Source: Streptomyces sp. SAI-135 (GTDB taxonomy: Bacteria; Actinomycetota; Actinomycetes; Streptomycetales; Streptomycetaceae). Taken from it: a DNA stretch of 64,000 nt. The notes under the pieces were generated by a model, which was not told the DNA's origin, did not search any database, and saw only the letters and a program-made list of their open reading frames with translations. Below are positions 53,399 through 62,108 of this stretch, piece by piece. The translations under genes and the position numbers were made by a program. The stretch spans positions 6,882,001 through 6,946,000 of the forward strand of contig NZ_JARXYP010000002.1 of NCBI RefSeq assembly GCF_029893805.1, read 5' to 3'. Position 1 is the stretch's first letter. Each line of letters opens with the position of its first letter.

Positions 53399-54436
53399 TC
53401 ACACCGCGGGAGGTGCCGTGGAACCCCTCGGTGTCAGGACCGGAGTGGGCACGGGGTGCGATCCTGGTCCCTCCCCGGTGATCACTCCGAACAGGGTACG
53501 GGCCGCCTCCGCGCCGAATCCGTGCACGTCGTGGCTCATCGCGGAGAGCGTGGGGTGGGTGAGCCGGCACAGCTGCGAGTCGTCCCAGGCGAGCAGCGAG
53601 ACATCGCGCGGGACGTGCAGCCCCATCTCGGCCGCGACCGACAGTCCGGCCACCGCCATGATGTCGTTGTCGTAGACGATCGCCGTCGGCCGGTCGCTGG
53701 GCGGGGCGGTCAGCAGGGACCGGGTGGCCCGCCCGCCGGCCTCCCCTGAGTAGTCGGTGGTCACCTGCCAGGCCCCCGCGAGGCCGAGCCCGCGCGCCGC
53801 GTCGTCGAACGCCGCCGTCCGCGTCGCCGTGTGCCCGAGCGCGGCCGCACCCCCCACCCGGGCGATCCGCCGGTGACCCAGCGCCGCCAGATACCGCACG
53901 GCCTCCGTCACGGCGGTGGCGTCGTCGGTCCACACCGAGGTGAGGCCCCCCGTGAACGACGGATGCCCTACGGCCACCACCGGCATCCCCAGCCGTGCGA
54001 CCGCCGCGACGCGCGGGTCGTCGGCCCGGAAGTCGACCAGGATCGACCCCCCGACCTGGCGTCCCCGCCACCACGACTCCTGGAGGCCGGCCTCCTCCTC
54101 CACGTTCCGCACGAGCCGCAGCAGCAGCGAGCAGTTCCGCTCGATCAGCACGCTCTCCACGCCCGACACGAACTCCATGTAGAAGGGTTCGAGCCCCAGC
54201 AGCCGCGCCGGCCGGCAGATCGCGAGCCCCACCACGTCCACCCGGGACCCGGCCAACGTCCGTGCCGTGAGGTTCGGCGCCCAGCCCAGCTCCCGCGCCG
54301 CCCGGAAGATCCGGTCCCGGGTCGCCTCCGACAGCCCCGGCTTGTGGTTGAAGGCGAGGGAGACGGCCCCCTTGGACACCCCGGCGCGCGCGGCGACGTC
54401 CTTGATGGTGACGCGGGAGGTCGGCTGGGCTGTCAT
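53399..54436 (-). CDS. LacI family transcriptional regulator of the mannoside cassette
   Basis: 345 aa from ATG 54436, which overlaps the beta-mannosidase stop (ATGA). The HTH is VTIKDVAARAGVSKGAVSLA (residues about 9-28), with the hinge region ATRDRIFRAARELGWAPNLT, and then a sugar-binding core: VGLAICRPARLLGLEPFYME, GRQVGGSILVDFRADDPRVA, DRPTAIVYDNDIMAVAGLSV and VSLLAWDDSQLCRLTHPTLS. It is the only LacI-type regulator in the window. Coupled to a beta-mannosidase and facing operators with a central CG, it is the prime candidate for binding GACAACGTTGTC at 17903, 34291 and 57455. The inducer is probably a manno-oligosaccharide. Confidence 0.92.
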   Translation of the reverse strand: MTAQPTSRVTIKDVAARAGVSKGAVSLAFNHKPGLSEATRDRIFRAARELGWAPNLTARTLAGSRVDVVGLAICRPARLLGLEPFYMEFVSGVESVLIERNCSLLLRLVRNVEEEAGLQESWWRGRQVGGSILVDFRADDPRVAAVARLGMPVVAVGHPSFTGGLTSVWTDDATAVTEAVRYLAALGHRRIARVGGAAALGHTATRTAAFDDAARGLGLAGAWQVTTDYSGEAGGRATRSLLTAPPSDRPTAIVYDNDIMAVAGLSVAAEMGLHVPRDVSLLAWDDSQLCRLTHPTLSAMSHDVHGFGAEAARTLFGVITGEGPGSHPVPTPVLTPRGSTAPPAV

Positions 54437-57364
54437 CGGCTGGGCTCCAGGCAGTACAGGGCGGACCGGGCGGCGTCCGGATCGGGAGTCTCCCACCCGC
54501 TGACCCCGATGGTCACCCGCTCGCCGGGCAGCAAGGTCACCAGCCCCCGGTCGGCCCGCGCCGCTGGATCCAGCCGGTCCGCCTGGAGCAGCAGATCCCG
54601 TACGAGAGTGCGGGCCGTCACGGTCACGGCCCCCGGCGCCACGGACACGTCGAACTCGGGCCGGGGGTAGGGGATGTCCCGGTCGGGGGAGGGAAAGTGC
54701 AGGGCACGCAGCATCCCCGACACCTGGCCGGCCCCGAGCCCCCGGCCTGTGCCTGCGCCCGCACCGGGCTCTGCCTCAGTGCCTGCGCCTGTGCCTGCGA
54801 CGCCGGGTCCCGCCCCGGTGGCCGTGCCCACGGCCGCGTCGGGGCCCGGCCCCGTGCCCGCACGGGTTCCCGCGTCCGAGACCTGTCCCGCGCTCCCAGC
54901 CGAACGGGGTCCCGCCCCCGGGCCGTGACCCGCGCCTACGCCCGGAACCGCCCCGACTCTCGCGCCGAGCCCCGGCTCCGGCCCCGCACTGCTTCCCACG
55001 TCGGAACCCCACCCCGCACCCGCCTCGGGTCCCGGCCCCGCACTGCTTCTCACGTCGGAACCCCACCCCGCACCCGCCTCGGGTCCCGGACCCGCGCTGG
55101 TTGTCACGTCCGAGCCCCACCCCGCACCCGCCTCGGGTCCCGCACCCGCGCTGGTTGTCACGTCGGAGCCGCACCCCGCACCCGCCTCGGGTCCCGCCCC
55201 CGCACCCGCACCCGCAGCCGTCCTCGTTCCCGTGTCCCCCGCCATCCCCCCGTCCCACCCCGGCCCGCCGCTTCCCGTCACGTCCGCCACCAGGAACTCC
55301 TTCGCCCCCGCCGGCACCACTTCCGCCGGTACCGGCACCTCCGTGACCGACCGCCGGTCCGCGCGGAAGGCCACCCCGGTCTCGTCGATCACCTCGCCGT
55401 CCACCGCCATCCGCCGCAGCCGCAGCACCCCCGCCCACGGATCGGCCGCCTGGTTGACCGCTGCCACCACCAGCCCGCGCTCCCGCTCCTGAATCGTCAG
55501 CAACCGGTCCGCGTACAGCCGCCGCAGCTCGTGATAGAGCGGCTTCTCCCGCCCGTCCCCGTCCACCGCAGCCCAACTCGTCACCGGCCAGCAGTCGTTG
55601 AGCTGCCAAACCACCGTGCCCGCGCACACCGGCCAGTGCGACCGCCAGTGCTCGATCCCGGCGGCGACGGCCCGCGCCTGGTTGACCTGCGTGAGGTAGT
55701 GCCAGCGGTCGAAGTCCCCCTCGGGGAAGGCGAAATGGTGCTCCAGGCCCCGCCGGAGCTTTCCGTTGCCGTCGTCCGCCTTCTGGTGGTGCAGCATCCC
55801 GGGGAGAGTCCGCCGCGAGCTCCTCCCCGGGCAGCGCACGCGCCAGCGTGGCGTACGCGGGCGGCGCCTGCCAGCCGAACTCGGCCACGAACCGCGGCAC
55901 TTCACTGCGGTACCCGGCCCAGTCGAGACGGTTCCACACCTCCCAGGAGTGGTGCGTCCCGTGCGCGGGGTCGTTGGGATGGTGCTCCCACGACCCCGAC
56001 CAGGGGCTGCCCGCCGTGTACGGACGCGTCGGGTCCAACTCGGCCATCACCCGCGGCAGTACGCCCAGGTAGTACCCCTCGCCCCACGAGTCCCCGGCGA
56101 GCCGCGCCTCCCAGCCCCAGTCCCGGAAGCCCCACAGGTTCTCGTTGTTGCCGTTCCACAGCACGAGCGAGGGATGCGGCATCAGCCGTACGACGTTCTC
56201 CCGGGCCTCCGCCTCCACCTCACCCCGCAGCGGCTGCTCCTCCGGATAGGCCGCGCAGGCGAACGGGAAGTCCTGCCAGACCAGCAGCCCCAACTCGTCG
56301 CAGGCGTCGTAGAAGTCCTCGCTCTCGTAGATCCCCCCGCCCCACACCCGTACGAGGTCGACACCCGCGTCGGCCGCCTGCCCCAGCCGCTCCCGGTACC
56401 GCTCACGGGTGATCCGGGACGGGAACACGTCGTCCGGGATCCAGTTCACGCCGCGGGCGAAGAGCCGCTCGCCGTTCAGCACGAGCGTGAACCCCGTGCC
56501 GTGCTCGTCGGCCGACCGGTCCAGCCCGACGGTCCGGAAACCCACCCGCCGCCGCCACACGTCCAGCGGTCCGCCCTCGTGCAGCAGCGTCAACTCGACG
56601 TCGTAGAGCGGCTGTTCCCCGTACCCGCGCGGCCACCACAGCCGCGCGTCCGGCACCTGGAGCCGCACGCTGCCCGAGGTCCCGTCGATCGCGGCGCGTG
56701 CCCGCACCCCGTCCACGACGGCCTCCACCGTCAGCGGCGCCTCGACCCGGGCCCGCTCCACGTCCACGGCCAACTCCACGACTCCCACGCCCTGTTCGAC
56801 GGTGACCAGCGGCCTCACCCGCGCGATCCGGGCCGTCGACCACCGCTCCAGACGCACCGGCCGCCAGATCCCGGCCGTCACCAGCGTGGGCCCCCAGTCC
56901 CAGCCGAACGAACAGGCCATCTTGCGGATGTACTGATAGGGCTCGGCGTACGCGGCGGGCCGCTCGCCCAGCCTCCCGCGCACCGCCTCGGCCTCGGCGT
57001 AGGCGGAGACGAACCGCACCGAGAGCCGCCCGGACATACCCGTCACGTCGAAGCGGTACGAGCGGTGCATGTTCCGGGTCCGGCCCAGGAGCCGGCCGTC
57101 CAGCAGGATCTCCGCCGCGGTGTCGAGGCCGTCGAAGACGAGGTCGGTCTGCTCGTGGCCGTTCGTGGGGGCGAGGTCCCGCTCGTAGGTCCACTCCCGC
57201 CGCCCCACCCACGCGACCTCGGTCTCGTTGCGCCCGAGGAAGGGATCCGGGATCACCCCCGCCGCCAGCAGATCGGTGTGCACACAGCCCGGTACGACGG
57301 CCGGCAGCTCACCTCCCTCGTGCCGCAGGATCCATCCCTCGGTGAGCGGTGTGGCCTGAAGCAT
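54433..57364 (-). pseudogene. Beta-mannosidase (GH2), interrupted by a one-base frameshift and carrying a repeat-rich insertion
   Basis: Starts at ATG 57364 (MLQATPLTEGWILRHEGGEL) after AGGAGTGCGTAC. The GH2 sandwich and TIM barrel are readable: VPGCVHTDLLAAGVIPDPFL, KMACSFGWDWGPTLVTAGIW, RGVNWIPDDVFPSRITRERY, LVRVWGGGIYESEDFYDACD, LVLWNGNNENLWGFRDWGWE (acid/base) and PRFVAEFGWQAPP (nucleophile Glu). After ELAADSP at the run 55801-55804 one extra base shifts the frame; GMLHHQKADDGNGKLRRGLE and the rest continue in the next frame to 54433. The C-terminal half contains a roughly 160-residue Gly/Ala/Ser/Thr insertion (54745-55230) with 54-bp repeats. Without the extra base it would be about 976 aa. 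It is coupled to the lacI gene. Confidence 0.85.
54970..55185 (-). repeat. 54-bp tandem repeat in the beta-mannosidase gene
   Basis: Four 54-bp units; the CACGTC landmark recurs at 54997, 55051, 55105 and 55159. Read in frame, one unit encodes GPGPEAGAGWGSDVRSSA with small variations. Flanking sequence is a more degenerate version of the same Gly/Ala-rich text. Confidence 0.9.
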
Positions 57365-57443
57365 GTACGCACTCCTAAACCGATCAAGTCCGGTACTGCG
57401 GAAGCTTTTCGGCAGCGCTGCCATCGTTGGCGAGATACGGACT

Positions 57444-57453
57444 TTACCGGTTA
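57444..57453. promoter_or_regulatory. TTACCGGTTA element in the divergent mannoside promoter
   Basis: TTACCGGTTA is one base from the TTACCGGTAA palindrome at 22520. It lies next to the LacI-type operator in the 162-bp gap between beta-mannosidase and the importer. Confidence 0.4.
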
Positions 57454-57454
57454 A

Positions 57455-57466
57455 GAAAACGTTGTC
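57455..57466. promoter_or_regulatory. LacI-type operator between beta-mannosidase and its importer
   Basis: GAAAACGTTGTC, one mismatch from GACAACGTTGTC. It lies 91 bp before the beta-mannosidase start and 61 bp before the divergent importer start, able to control both. Confidence 0.65.
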
Positions 57467-57526
57467 AGAGTACCGAACCAGCCAACCAGCTCGTGCTCGT
57501 CCGTCCCGTGAACGGAGCTGATGCAC

Positions 57527-58846
57527 ATGAACCGCCGTACGGTCCTGTCCCTGGCCGTGGCCATGAGTGCCGCCCTGCTGCTACCGGGCTGCACCGGCAC
57601 CGGAGGATCCGCAAAGGGCGCCGACGCCAAGGCTCCTGACGATCCGTCGAAGGTCACCGGCACCATCAAGGTCCTCACCGTCCGCACCGACCTCGTGCAG
57701 GACGGCACGATGAAGAAGTACGCCGCCGAGTTCAACAAGACGTACCCCAAGGTCAAGGTGGAGTTCGAGGCCCTCACGAACTACGAGGCCGAGGTCAAGA
57801 TCCGGATGAACACCGAGAACTACGGTGACGTCCTGCTGATCCCCGCGGTCATCAAGAAGGCCGACTACCCGAGGTTCTTCGCCTCCCTGGGCACCCAGGC
57901 CGAGCGCGGCGAGAAGTACCGCTTCACCGACTACACCACCGTCGACGGCAAGGTCTACGGGCAGAGCCCGATCGGTGTGGCCCCCGGGTTCGTCTACAAC
58001 AAGCGGATCTGGAAGGAGGCCGGGGTCACCGAATGGCCCACCACCCCGGCCGAGTTCATCGCCGACCTCAAGGCGATCAAGGCGAAGACCGACGCGATCC
58101 CCTACTACACCAACTTCGCGGCCGGCTGGACGCTCACCTCCTGGACGTACGTCGACGGGGCCGTCCACTGCGACCCGCAGGCCACCACCAAGCTCGCCGA
58201 GGGCGACCCGTGGGCGAAGGGCGCCGACCTGCGCGTCGGTGACACCCTGCTGCACGACATCGTGAAGGCAGGCCTGGTCGAGAAGGACCCCACCACCAGC
58301 AACTGGGAGGAGTCCAAGCCCCGTACCGCCAAGGGCGAGATCGCCACCCAGTGGCTCGGCACCTGGGCGATCGTGCAGTTCAGGGACGCCGCCGAGAAGG
58401 CCGGGGTGAACCCCGACGACATCGGCTTCATGCCCTTCCCCTCGCAGACCGACGGCACGTTCTGCGCGACCGTCGCCCCCGACTACAACCAGGCCGTCAA
58501 CGTCCACTCGCAGTACAAGGAGGCCGCCCGCGCCTGGATCGACTGGTTCACCGACAAGTCCACCTACGGGCAGGACAACCTGGCCGTCTCACCGCTGAAG
58601 AACGCCTCCATGCCCGAGGTCCTCAAGCCGTACGAGGAGCAGGGCGTCAAGCTCATCGAGGTCGACGACGCCCAGGGCGCCCGCGTCAAGCAGATCGACA
58701 GCGACTCGGAGGTCGGCATCTACGCCCCCGAGTACCGACAGAACCTCGTCGACCTCGCCCGCGGAGCCCGCAAGGGCAGCCTCGACGGCTTCCTCGGCGA
58801 CCTCAGCAAGCGCTGGACGGACGCCCAGAAGAACCTGGGGTCCTGA
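57527..58846 (+). CDS. Sugar-binding lipoprotein of the mannoside importer
   Basis: 439 aa from ATG 57527; an ATG two codons earlier is too close to the GGAG site. Signal peptide RTVLSLAVAMSAALLLPGC ends in lipobox LPGC. The mature protein is a CUT1 binding protein: TIKVLTVRTDLVQDGTMKKY, FEALTNYEAEVKIRMNTENY, GDVLLIPAVIKKADYPRFFA, EAGVTEWPTTPAEFIADLKA and ATQWLGTWAIVQF. By context it captures manno-oligosaccharides for the divergent beta-mannosidase. Specificity is inferred. The first permease overlaps its stop. Confidence 0.9.
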   Translation: MNRRTVLSLAVAMSAALLLPGCTGTGGSAKGADAKAPDDPSKVTGTIKVLTVRTDLVQDGTMKKYAAEFNKTYPKVKVEFEALTNYEAEVKIRMNTENYGDVLLIPAVIKKADYPRFFASLGTQAERGEKYRFTDYTTVDGKVYGQSPIGVAPGFVYNKRIWKEAGVTEWPTTPAEFIADLKAIKAKTDAIPYYTNFAAGWTLTSWTYVDGAVHCDPQATTKLAEGDPWAKGADLRVGDTLLHDIVKAGLVEKDPTTSNWEESKPRTAKGEIATQWLGTWAIVQFRDAAEKAGVNPDDIGFMPFPSQTDGTFCATVAPDYNQAVNVHSQYKEAARAWIDWFTDKSTYGQDNLAVSPLKNASMPEVLKPYEEQGVKLIEVDDAQGARVKQIDSDSEVGIYAPEYRQNLVDLARGARKGSLDGFLGDLSKRWTDAQKNLGS

Positions 58847-59787
58847 TGACGGACACGACACACACGGCGGTCGTGGAGGTGATCCCGGCCGCCCCCGCCC
58901 CGGCGCCCGCCCCGCGCCGGACCCGTGCCTGGCGGGGCGTCACCCCCTGGCTGTTCCTGATCGCCCCGCTCGCCCTGCTGATCACCTTCACGTACGCGCC
59001 GATCGTCAACATGCTGGCGTACAGCTTCACCGACTGGGACGGCGTCAGCCCCGTCCTGCACTACACGGGCGCGGAGAACTACCGGGAGGTCTTCACCCGC
59101 CCGGATCTCTTCGAGGTCTTCTGGGTCAGCGGGTACTACCTCGCCGCCTCCGCGGTCCAGATCGTCCTGGCGCTCTACTTCGCGACGGTCCTGAGCTTCG
59201 ACGTCCGCTTCCGGAACTTCTTCAAGGGCGTGCTCTTCTTCCCGTACCTCGTCAACGGGGTCGCGATCGGGTTCGTGTTCCTCTACTTCTTCCAGGACGG
59301 CGGCACCCTCGACTCGGTGCTGAGCCTGTTCGGCGTGCACACCGACCACGCCTGGCTCGGCACCCCGGCCTCCGCGAACACCTCGCTGGCCGGCGTCTCG
59401 GTCTGGCGCTACCTGGGCCTGAACTTCGTCCTGTTCCTGGGTGCGATCCAGTCGATCCCGGGGGAGCTGTACGAGGCGGCCGAGCTGGACGGCGCGGGCC
59501 GCTGGCAGCAGTTCCGCCACATCATCGCGCCGGGCATCAAACCGGTCCTGACGCTGACGGTGATCCTCTCGGTCTCCGGCTCGCTCTCCGTCTTCGAGAT
59601 CCCCTACATCATGACCGGCGGCGCGACCGGCACCGAGACCTTCGTGATCCAGACGGTCAACCTGGCCTTCCGCTTCAACAAGACGGGCCTGGCCTCGGCG
59701 GCCGCCGTCGTCCTCCTGCTGATCATCCTGCTGGTGACCTGGGTGCAGCGGCGCCTGGTCCCCGACGACAAGGTGGACCTCGTATGA
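58846..59787 (+). CDS. Sugar ABC transporter permease (MalF/LacF-like)
   Basis: 313 aa from ATG 58846 (TGATG overlap). Pro/Ala-rich N-terminus then TM1 (WLFLIAPLALLITFTYAPIV). SFTDWDGVSPVLHYTGAENY, the EAA loop YEAAELDGAGRWQQFRHIIA and IPYIMTGGATGTETFVIQTV are typical of CUT1 first permeases. It forms the channel with the following gene, with which it overlaps (ATGA). No ATPase is encoded nearby, so MsiK is the likely partner. Confidence 0.92.
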   Translation: MTDTTHTAVVEVIPAAPAPAPAPRRTRAWRGVTPWLFLIAPLALLITFTYAPIVNMLAYSFTDWDGVSPVLHYTGAENYREVFTRPDLFEVFWVSGYYLAASAVQIVLALYFATVLSFDVRFRNFFKGVLFFPYLVNGVAIGFVFLYFFQDGGTLDSVLSLFGVHTDHAWLGTPASANTSLAGVSVWRYLGLNFVLFLGAIQSIPGELYEAAELDGAGRWQQFRHIIAPGIKPVLTLTVILSVSGSLSVFEIPYIMTGGATGTETFVIQTVNLAFRFNKTGLASAAAVVLLLIILLVTWVQRRLVPDDKVDLV

Positions 59788-60614
59788 CCCGCCGTACGCT
59801 CACCCGCGCCCTGGTCCACCTCTCGCTGATCGCCGCGACGGTGGCCGTCCTGCTCCCGCTCGTGGTGGTCCTGCTCACCTCCCTCAAGTCGGAGAGGGAG
59901 ATGGCGGACACGAGCGGGGCCCTCGAACTCCCGGACGACCCGCTGAACTTCCACAACTACGTGGCGGCCTTCCAGGACGGCGGGATGCTCTCCGCCTTCA
60001 CCAACACGGCGATCATCCTGCTGGTGTCGGTCGGCGGCACGGTCCTCATCGGCTCGATGACGGCCTACGCCATCGACCGCTTCACCTTCCGCTTCAAGAA
60101 GCTGGTGGTGGTGCTCTTCCTGACGGCCGCGCTGGTCCCCGGCGTCACCACCCAGGTGGCGACCTTCCAGATCGTCAACAGCTTCGGCATGTTCGACTCC
60201 CTGTGGGCGCCGATCGTCCTCTACATGGGCACGGACATCGTCTCGATCTACATCTTCCTGCAGTTCGTCCGCTCGATCCCGGTCTCCCTGGACGAATCGG
60301 CCCGCCTGGACGGCGCCAACTCCTTCACGATCTACCGGAAGATCATCTTCCCGCTGCTGAAACCGGCGACGGCGACCGTGGTGATCGTGAAGGGCATCAC
60401 CGTCTACAACGACTTCTACATCCCCTTCCTCTACATGCCGTCGGAAGATCTTGGCGTGATCTCGACGTCCCTGTTCCGCTTCAAGGGCCCCTACGCGGCC
60501 CACTGGGAGGTCATATCGGCAGGAGCGGTCCTGGTCATACTGCCCACGCTGATCGTCTTCCTGTCCTTGCAGCGCTTCATCTACAACGGCTTCATGAGAG
60601 GCGCGACCAGGTAA
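59784..60614 (+). CDS. Sugar ABC transporter permease (MalG-like)
   Basis: 276 aa from ATG 59784, overlapping the previous stop. Six membrane segments starting LIAATVAVLLPLVVVLLTSL. The conserved SLKSEREMADT and NFHNYVAAFQDGGMLSAFTN are followed by the EAA loop DESARLDGANSFTIYRKIIF. It ends FLSLQRFIYNGFMRGATR, the usual C-terminus of the family. Last gene of the mannoside importer; the hairpin-forming repeat at 60624 follows directly. Confidence 0.92.
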   Translation: MTRRTLTRALVHLSLIAATVAVLLPLVVVLLTSLKSEREMADTSGALELPDDPLNFHNYVAAFQDGGMLSAFTNTAIILLVSVGGTVLIGSMTAYAIDRFTFRFKKLVVVLFLTAALVPGVTTQVATFQIVNSFGMFDSLWAPIVLYMGTDIVSIYIFLQFVRSIPVSLDESARLDGANSFTIYRKIIFPLLKPATATVVIVKGITVYNDFYIPFLYMPSEDLGVISTSLFRFKGPYAAHWEVISAGAVLVILPTLIVFLSLQRFIYNGFMRGATR

Positions 60615-60623
60615 GCGCCGTCA

Positions 60624-60644
60624 GGGGCGCGGGGAACTGCGCGA
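60624..60644. repeat. GGGGCGCGGGGAACTGCGCG element
   Basis: One arm of the common Streptomyces intergenic element found as an inverted pair at 48234-48358. Here it is single, in the 81-bp gap between convergent importer and rnd stops. Confidence 0.8.
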
Positions 60645-60695
60645 GCAACCACGGACCCCCCGCAGCCGCCGTACATCGCGGAACCCCTACGGCGG

Positions 60696-61976
60696 CTATG
60701 CGGACAACGCGGCCACAAGAACTGGCGTGACCTGCTCGACCTGCCAGGCCCGAGCACCGAATCCCGCCAGCGCCGCCGCGACGGACTCCGCACTGACCAC
60801 GGCGGGCGGCTCCCAGCACACCCTGCGCACGGTGTCCGGAGTGATCAGGTTCTCCTGAGGCATGTTCAGTGTCTCGGCCAACGCCGACACAGCTGCCCGC
60901 GCCGCGGACAGCCGAGCCGCCGCCGCAGGGTCCTTGTCGGCCCAGGCCCGCGGCGGCGGGGGCCCCGTCACCGGCTGCCCGGGCTGCGGCAACTGCGTCT
61001 CGGGCAGGGCCCTGGCCCGGTCGACGGCCGCCTGCCACTGCTCCAGCTGCCGCCGCCCGGTGCGATGCCCGAAGCCGTTCAGCGCGGCGAGCGCATGCAC
61101 GTTCACCGGGAGGGCGAGCGCCGCCTCGACGATCGCCGCGTCCGACAGCACCTTGCCCGGCGACACGTCCCGCCGCTGGGCGATCCGGTCCCGCGCCTCC
61201 CACAGCTCCCGCACCACGGCCAGCTGCCGGCGCCGCCGTACCTTGTGCATCCCGGAGGTCCGGCGCCAGGGATCCTTGCGCGGCTCGGCCGGCGGGGCCG
61301 AGGCGATCGCGTCGAACTCCTGGAGCGCCCACTCCAGCTTCCCCTGCCGGTCGAGCTCCTTCTCCAGCGCGTCCCGCAGATCGACGAGGAGCTCCACGTC
61401 GAGCGCGGCGTACCGCAGCCAGGGCTCGGGCAGCGGCCGGGTCGACCAGTCGACGGCCGAGTGCCCCTTCTCCAGGACGAAGCCGAGCACCCCCTCGACC
61501 ATCGCGCCGAGACCGACCCGGGGGAACCCGGCGAGCCGTCCGGCCAGCTCGGTGTCGAAGAGACGCGAGGGGATCATGCCTATCTCGCGGAGGCACGGAA
61601 GGTCCTGCGTGGCGGCGTGCAGCACCCACTCCACACCGGAGAGCGCCTCGCCGAGGCCCGAGAGATCGGGACAGGCCACGGGGTCGATCAGCGCGGTCCC
61701 CGCTCCGGCGCGGCGCAGCTGCACGAGGTACGCGCGCTGTCCGTAGCGGTAGCCGGACGCCCGCTCGGCGTCGACGGCGACGGGGCCGGAGCCCGCGGCA
61801 AACGCGGCGATCATCTCGGCGAGCGAGTCCTCGTCGGCGATCACCGGCGGAATGCCCTCGCGCGGCTCCAGCAGAGGGATCGGAGCCTCCGCGACAGAAG
61901 ATCCGCCGTCGTCCGGAGGGCCGCCTCCGGTGGTGCGCAGTGAAACGTCTGCTGCGGTCTCTTGGGCGTCGGTCAC
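60696..61976 (-). CDS. rnd: Ribonuclease D
   Basis: 426 aa 3'-5' exoribonuclease from GTG 61976. The DEDDy exonuclease domain is seen as PVAVDAERASGYRYGQRAYL (first Asp and Glu), VLHAATQDLPCLREIGMIPS (Asp), FDTELAGRLAGFPRVGLGAM and EPWLRYAALDVELLVDLRDA (Tyr and Asp). Residues about 235-320 form an HRDC domain (RRRQLAVVRELWEARDRIAQ, VLSDAAIVEAALALP). It trims tRNA and other structured RNA 3' ends. The spacing and motifs are complete, so it should be active. It is downstream of whiI but separated by a strong terminator. Confidence 0.93.
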   Translation of the reverse strand: MTDAQETAADVSLRTTGGGPPDDGGSSVAEAPIPLLEPREGIPPVIADEDSLAEMIAAFAAGSGPVAVDAERASGYRYGQRAYLVQLRRAGAGTALIDPVACPDLSGLGEALSGVEWVLHAATQDLPCLREIGMIPSRLFDTELAGRLAGFPRVGLGAMVEGVLGFVLEKGHSAVDWSTRPLPEPWLRYAALDVELLVDLRDALEKELDRQGKLEWALQEFDAIASAPPAEPRKDPWRRTSGMHKVRRRRQLAVVRELWEARDRIAQRRDVSPGKVLSDAAIVEAALALPVNVHALAALNGFGHRTGRRQLEQWQAAVDRARALPETQLPQPGQPVTGPPPPRAWADKDPAAAARLSAARAAVSALAETLNMPQENLITPDTVRRVCWEPPAVVSAESVAAALAGFGARAWQVEQVTPVLVAALSA

Positions 61977-62002
61977 ATGTCAAGGGTATCTGTGTATGGA
62001 CA

Positions 62003-62036
62003 GCGCCTGCCGACGGAACGTTCCGTCGGCAGGCGC
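62003..62036 (-). terminator. Perfect palindromic terminator after whiI
   Basis: A 34-bp perfect palindrome (arms 62003-62019 and 62020-62036, GCGCCTGCCGACGGAAC and complement) about 70 bp after the whiI stop and 27 bp before rnd. Confidence 0.85.
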
Positions 62037-62108
62037 CTGGGGGTCGTAAACCAGTCAGCCCGGTGAAAGGCCTGGTTCACGTCCGTGAACAGTGAGGCGT
62101 GGAGAGCC

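Noticed and set aside
57521..57523. Earlier ATG as start of the mannoside-binding protein
   Set aside because: Only 3 nt from the GGAG site; ATG 57527 has normal spacing and the usual N-terminus.
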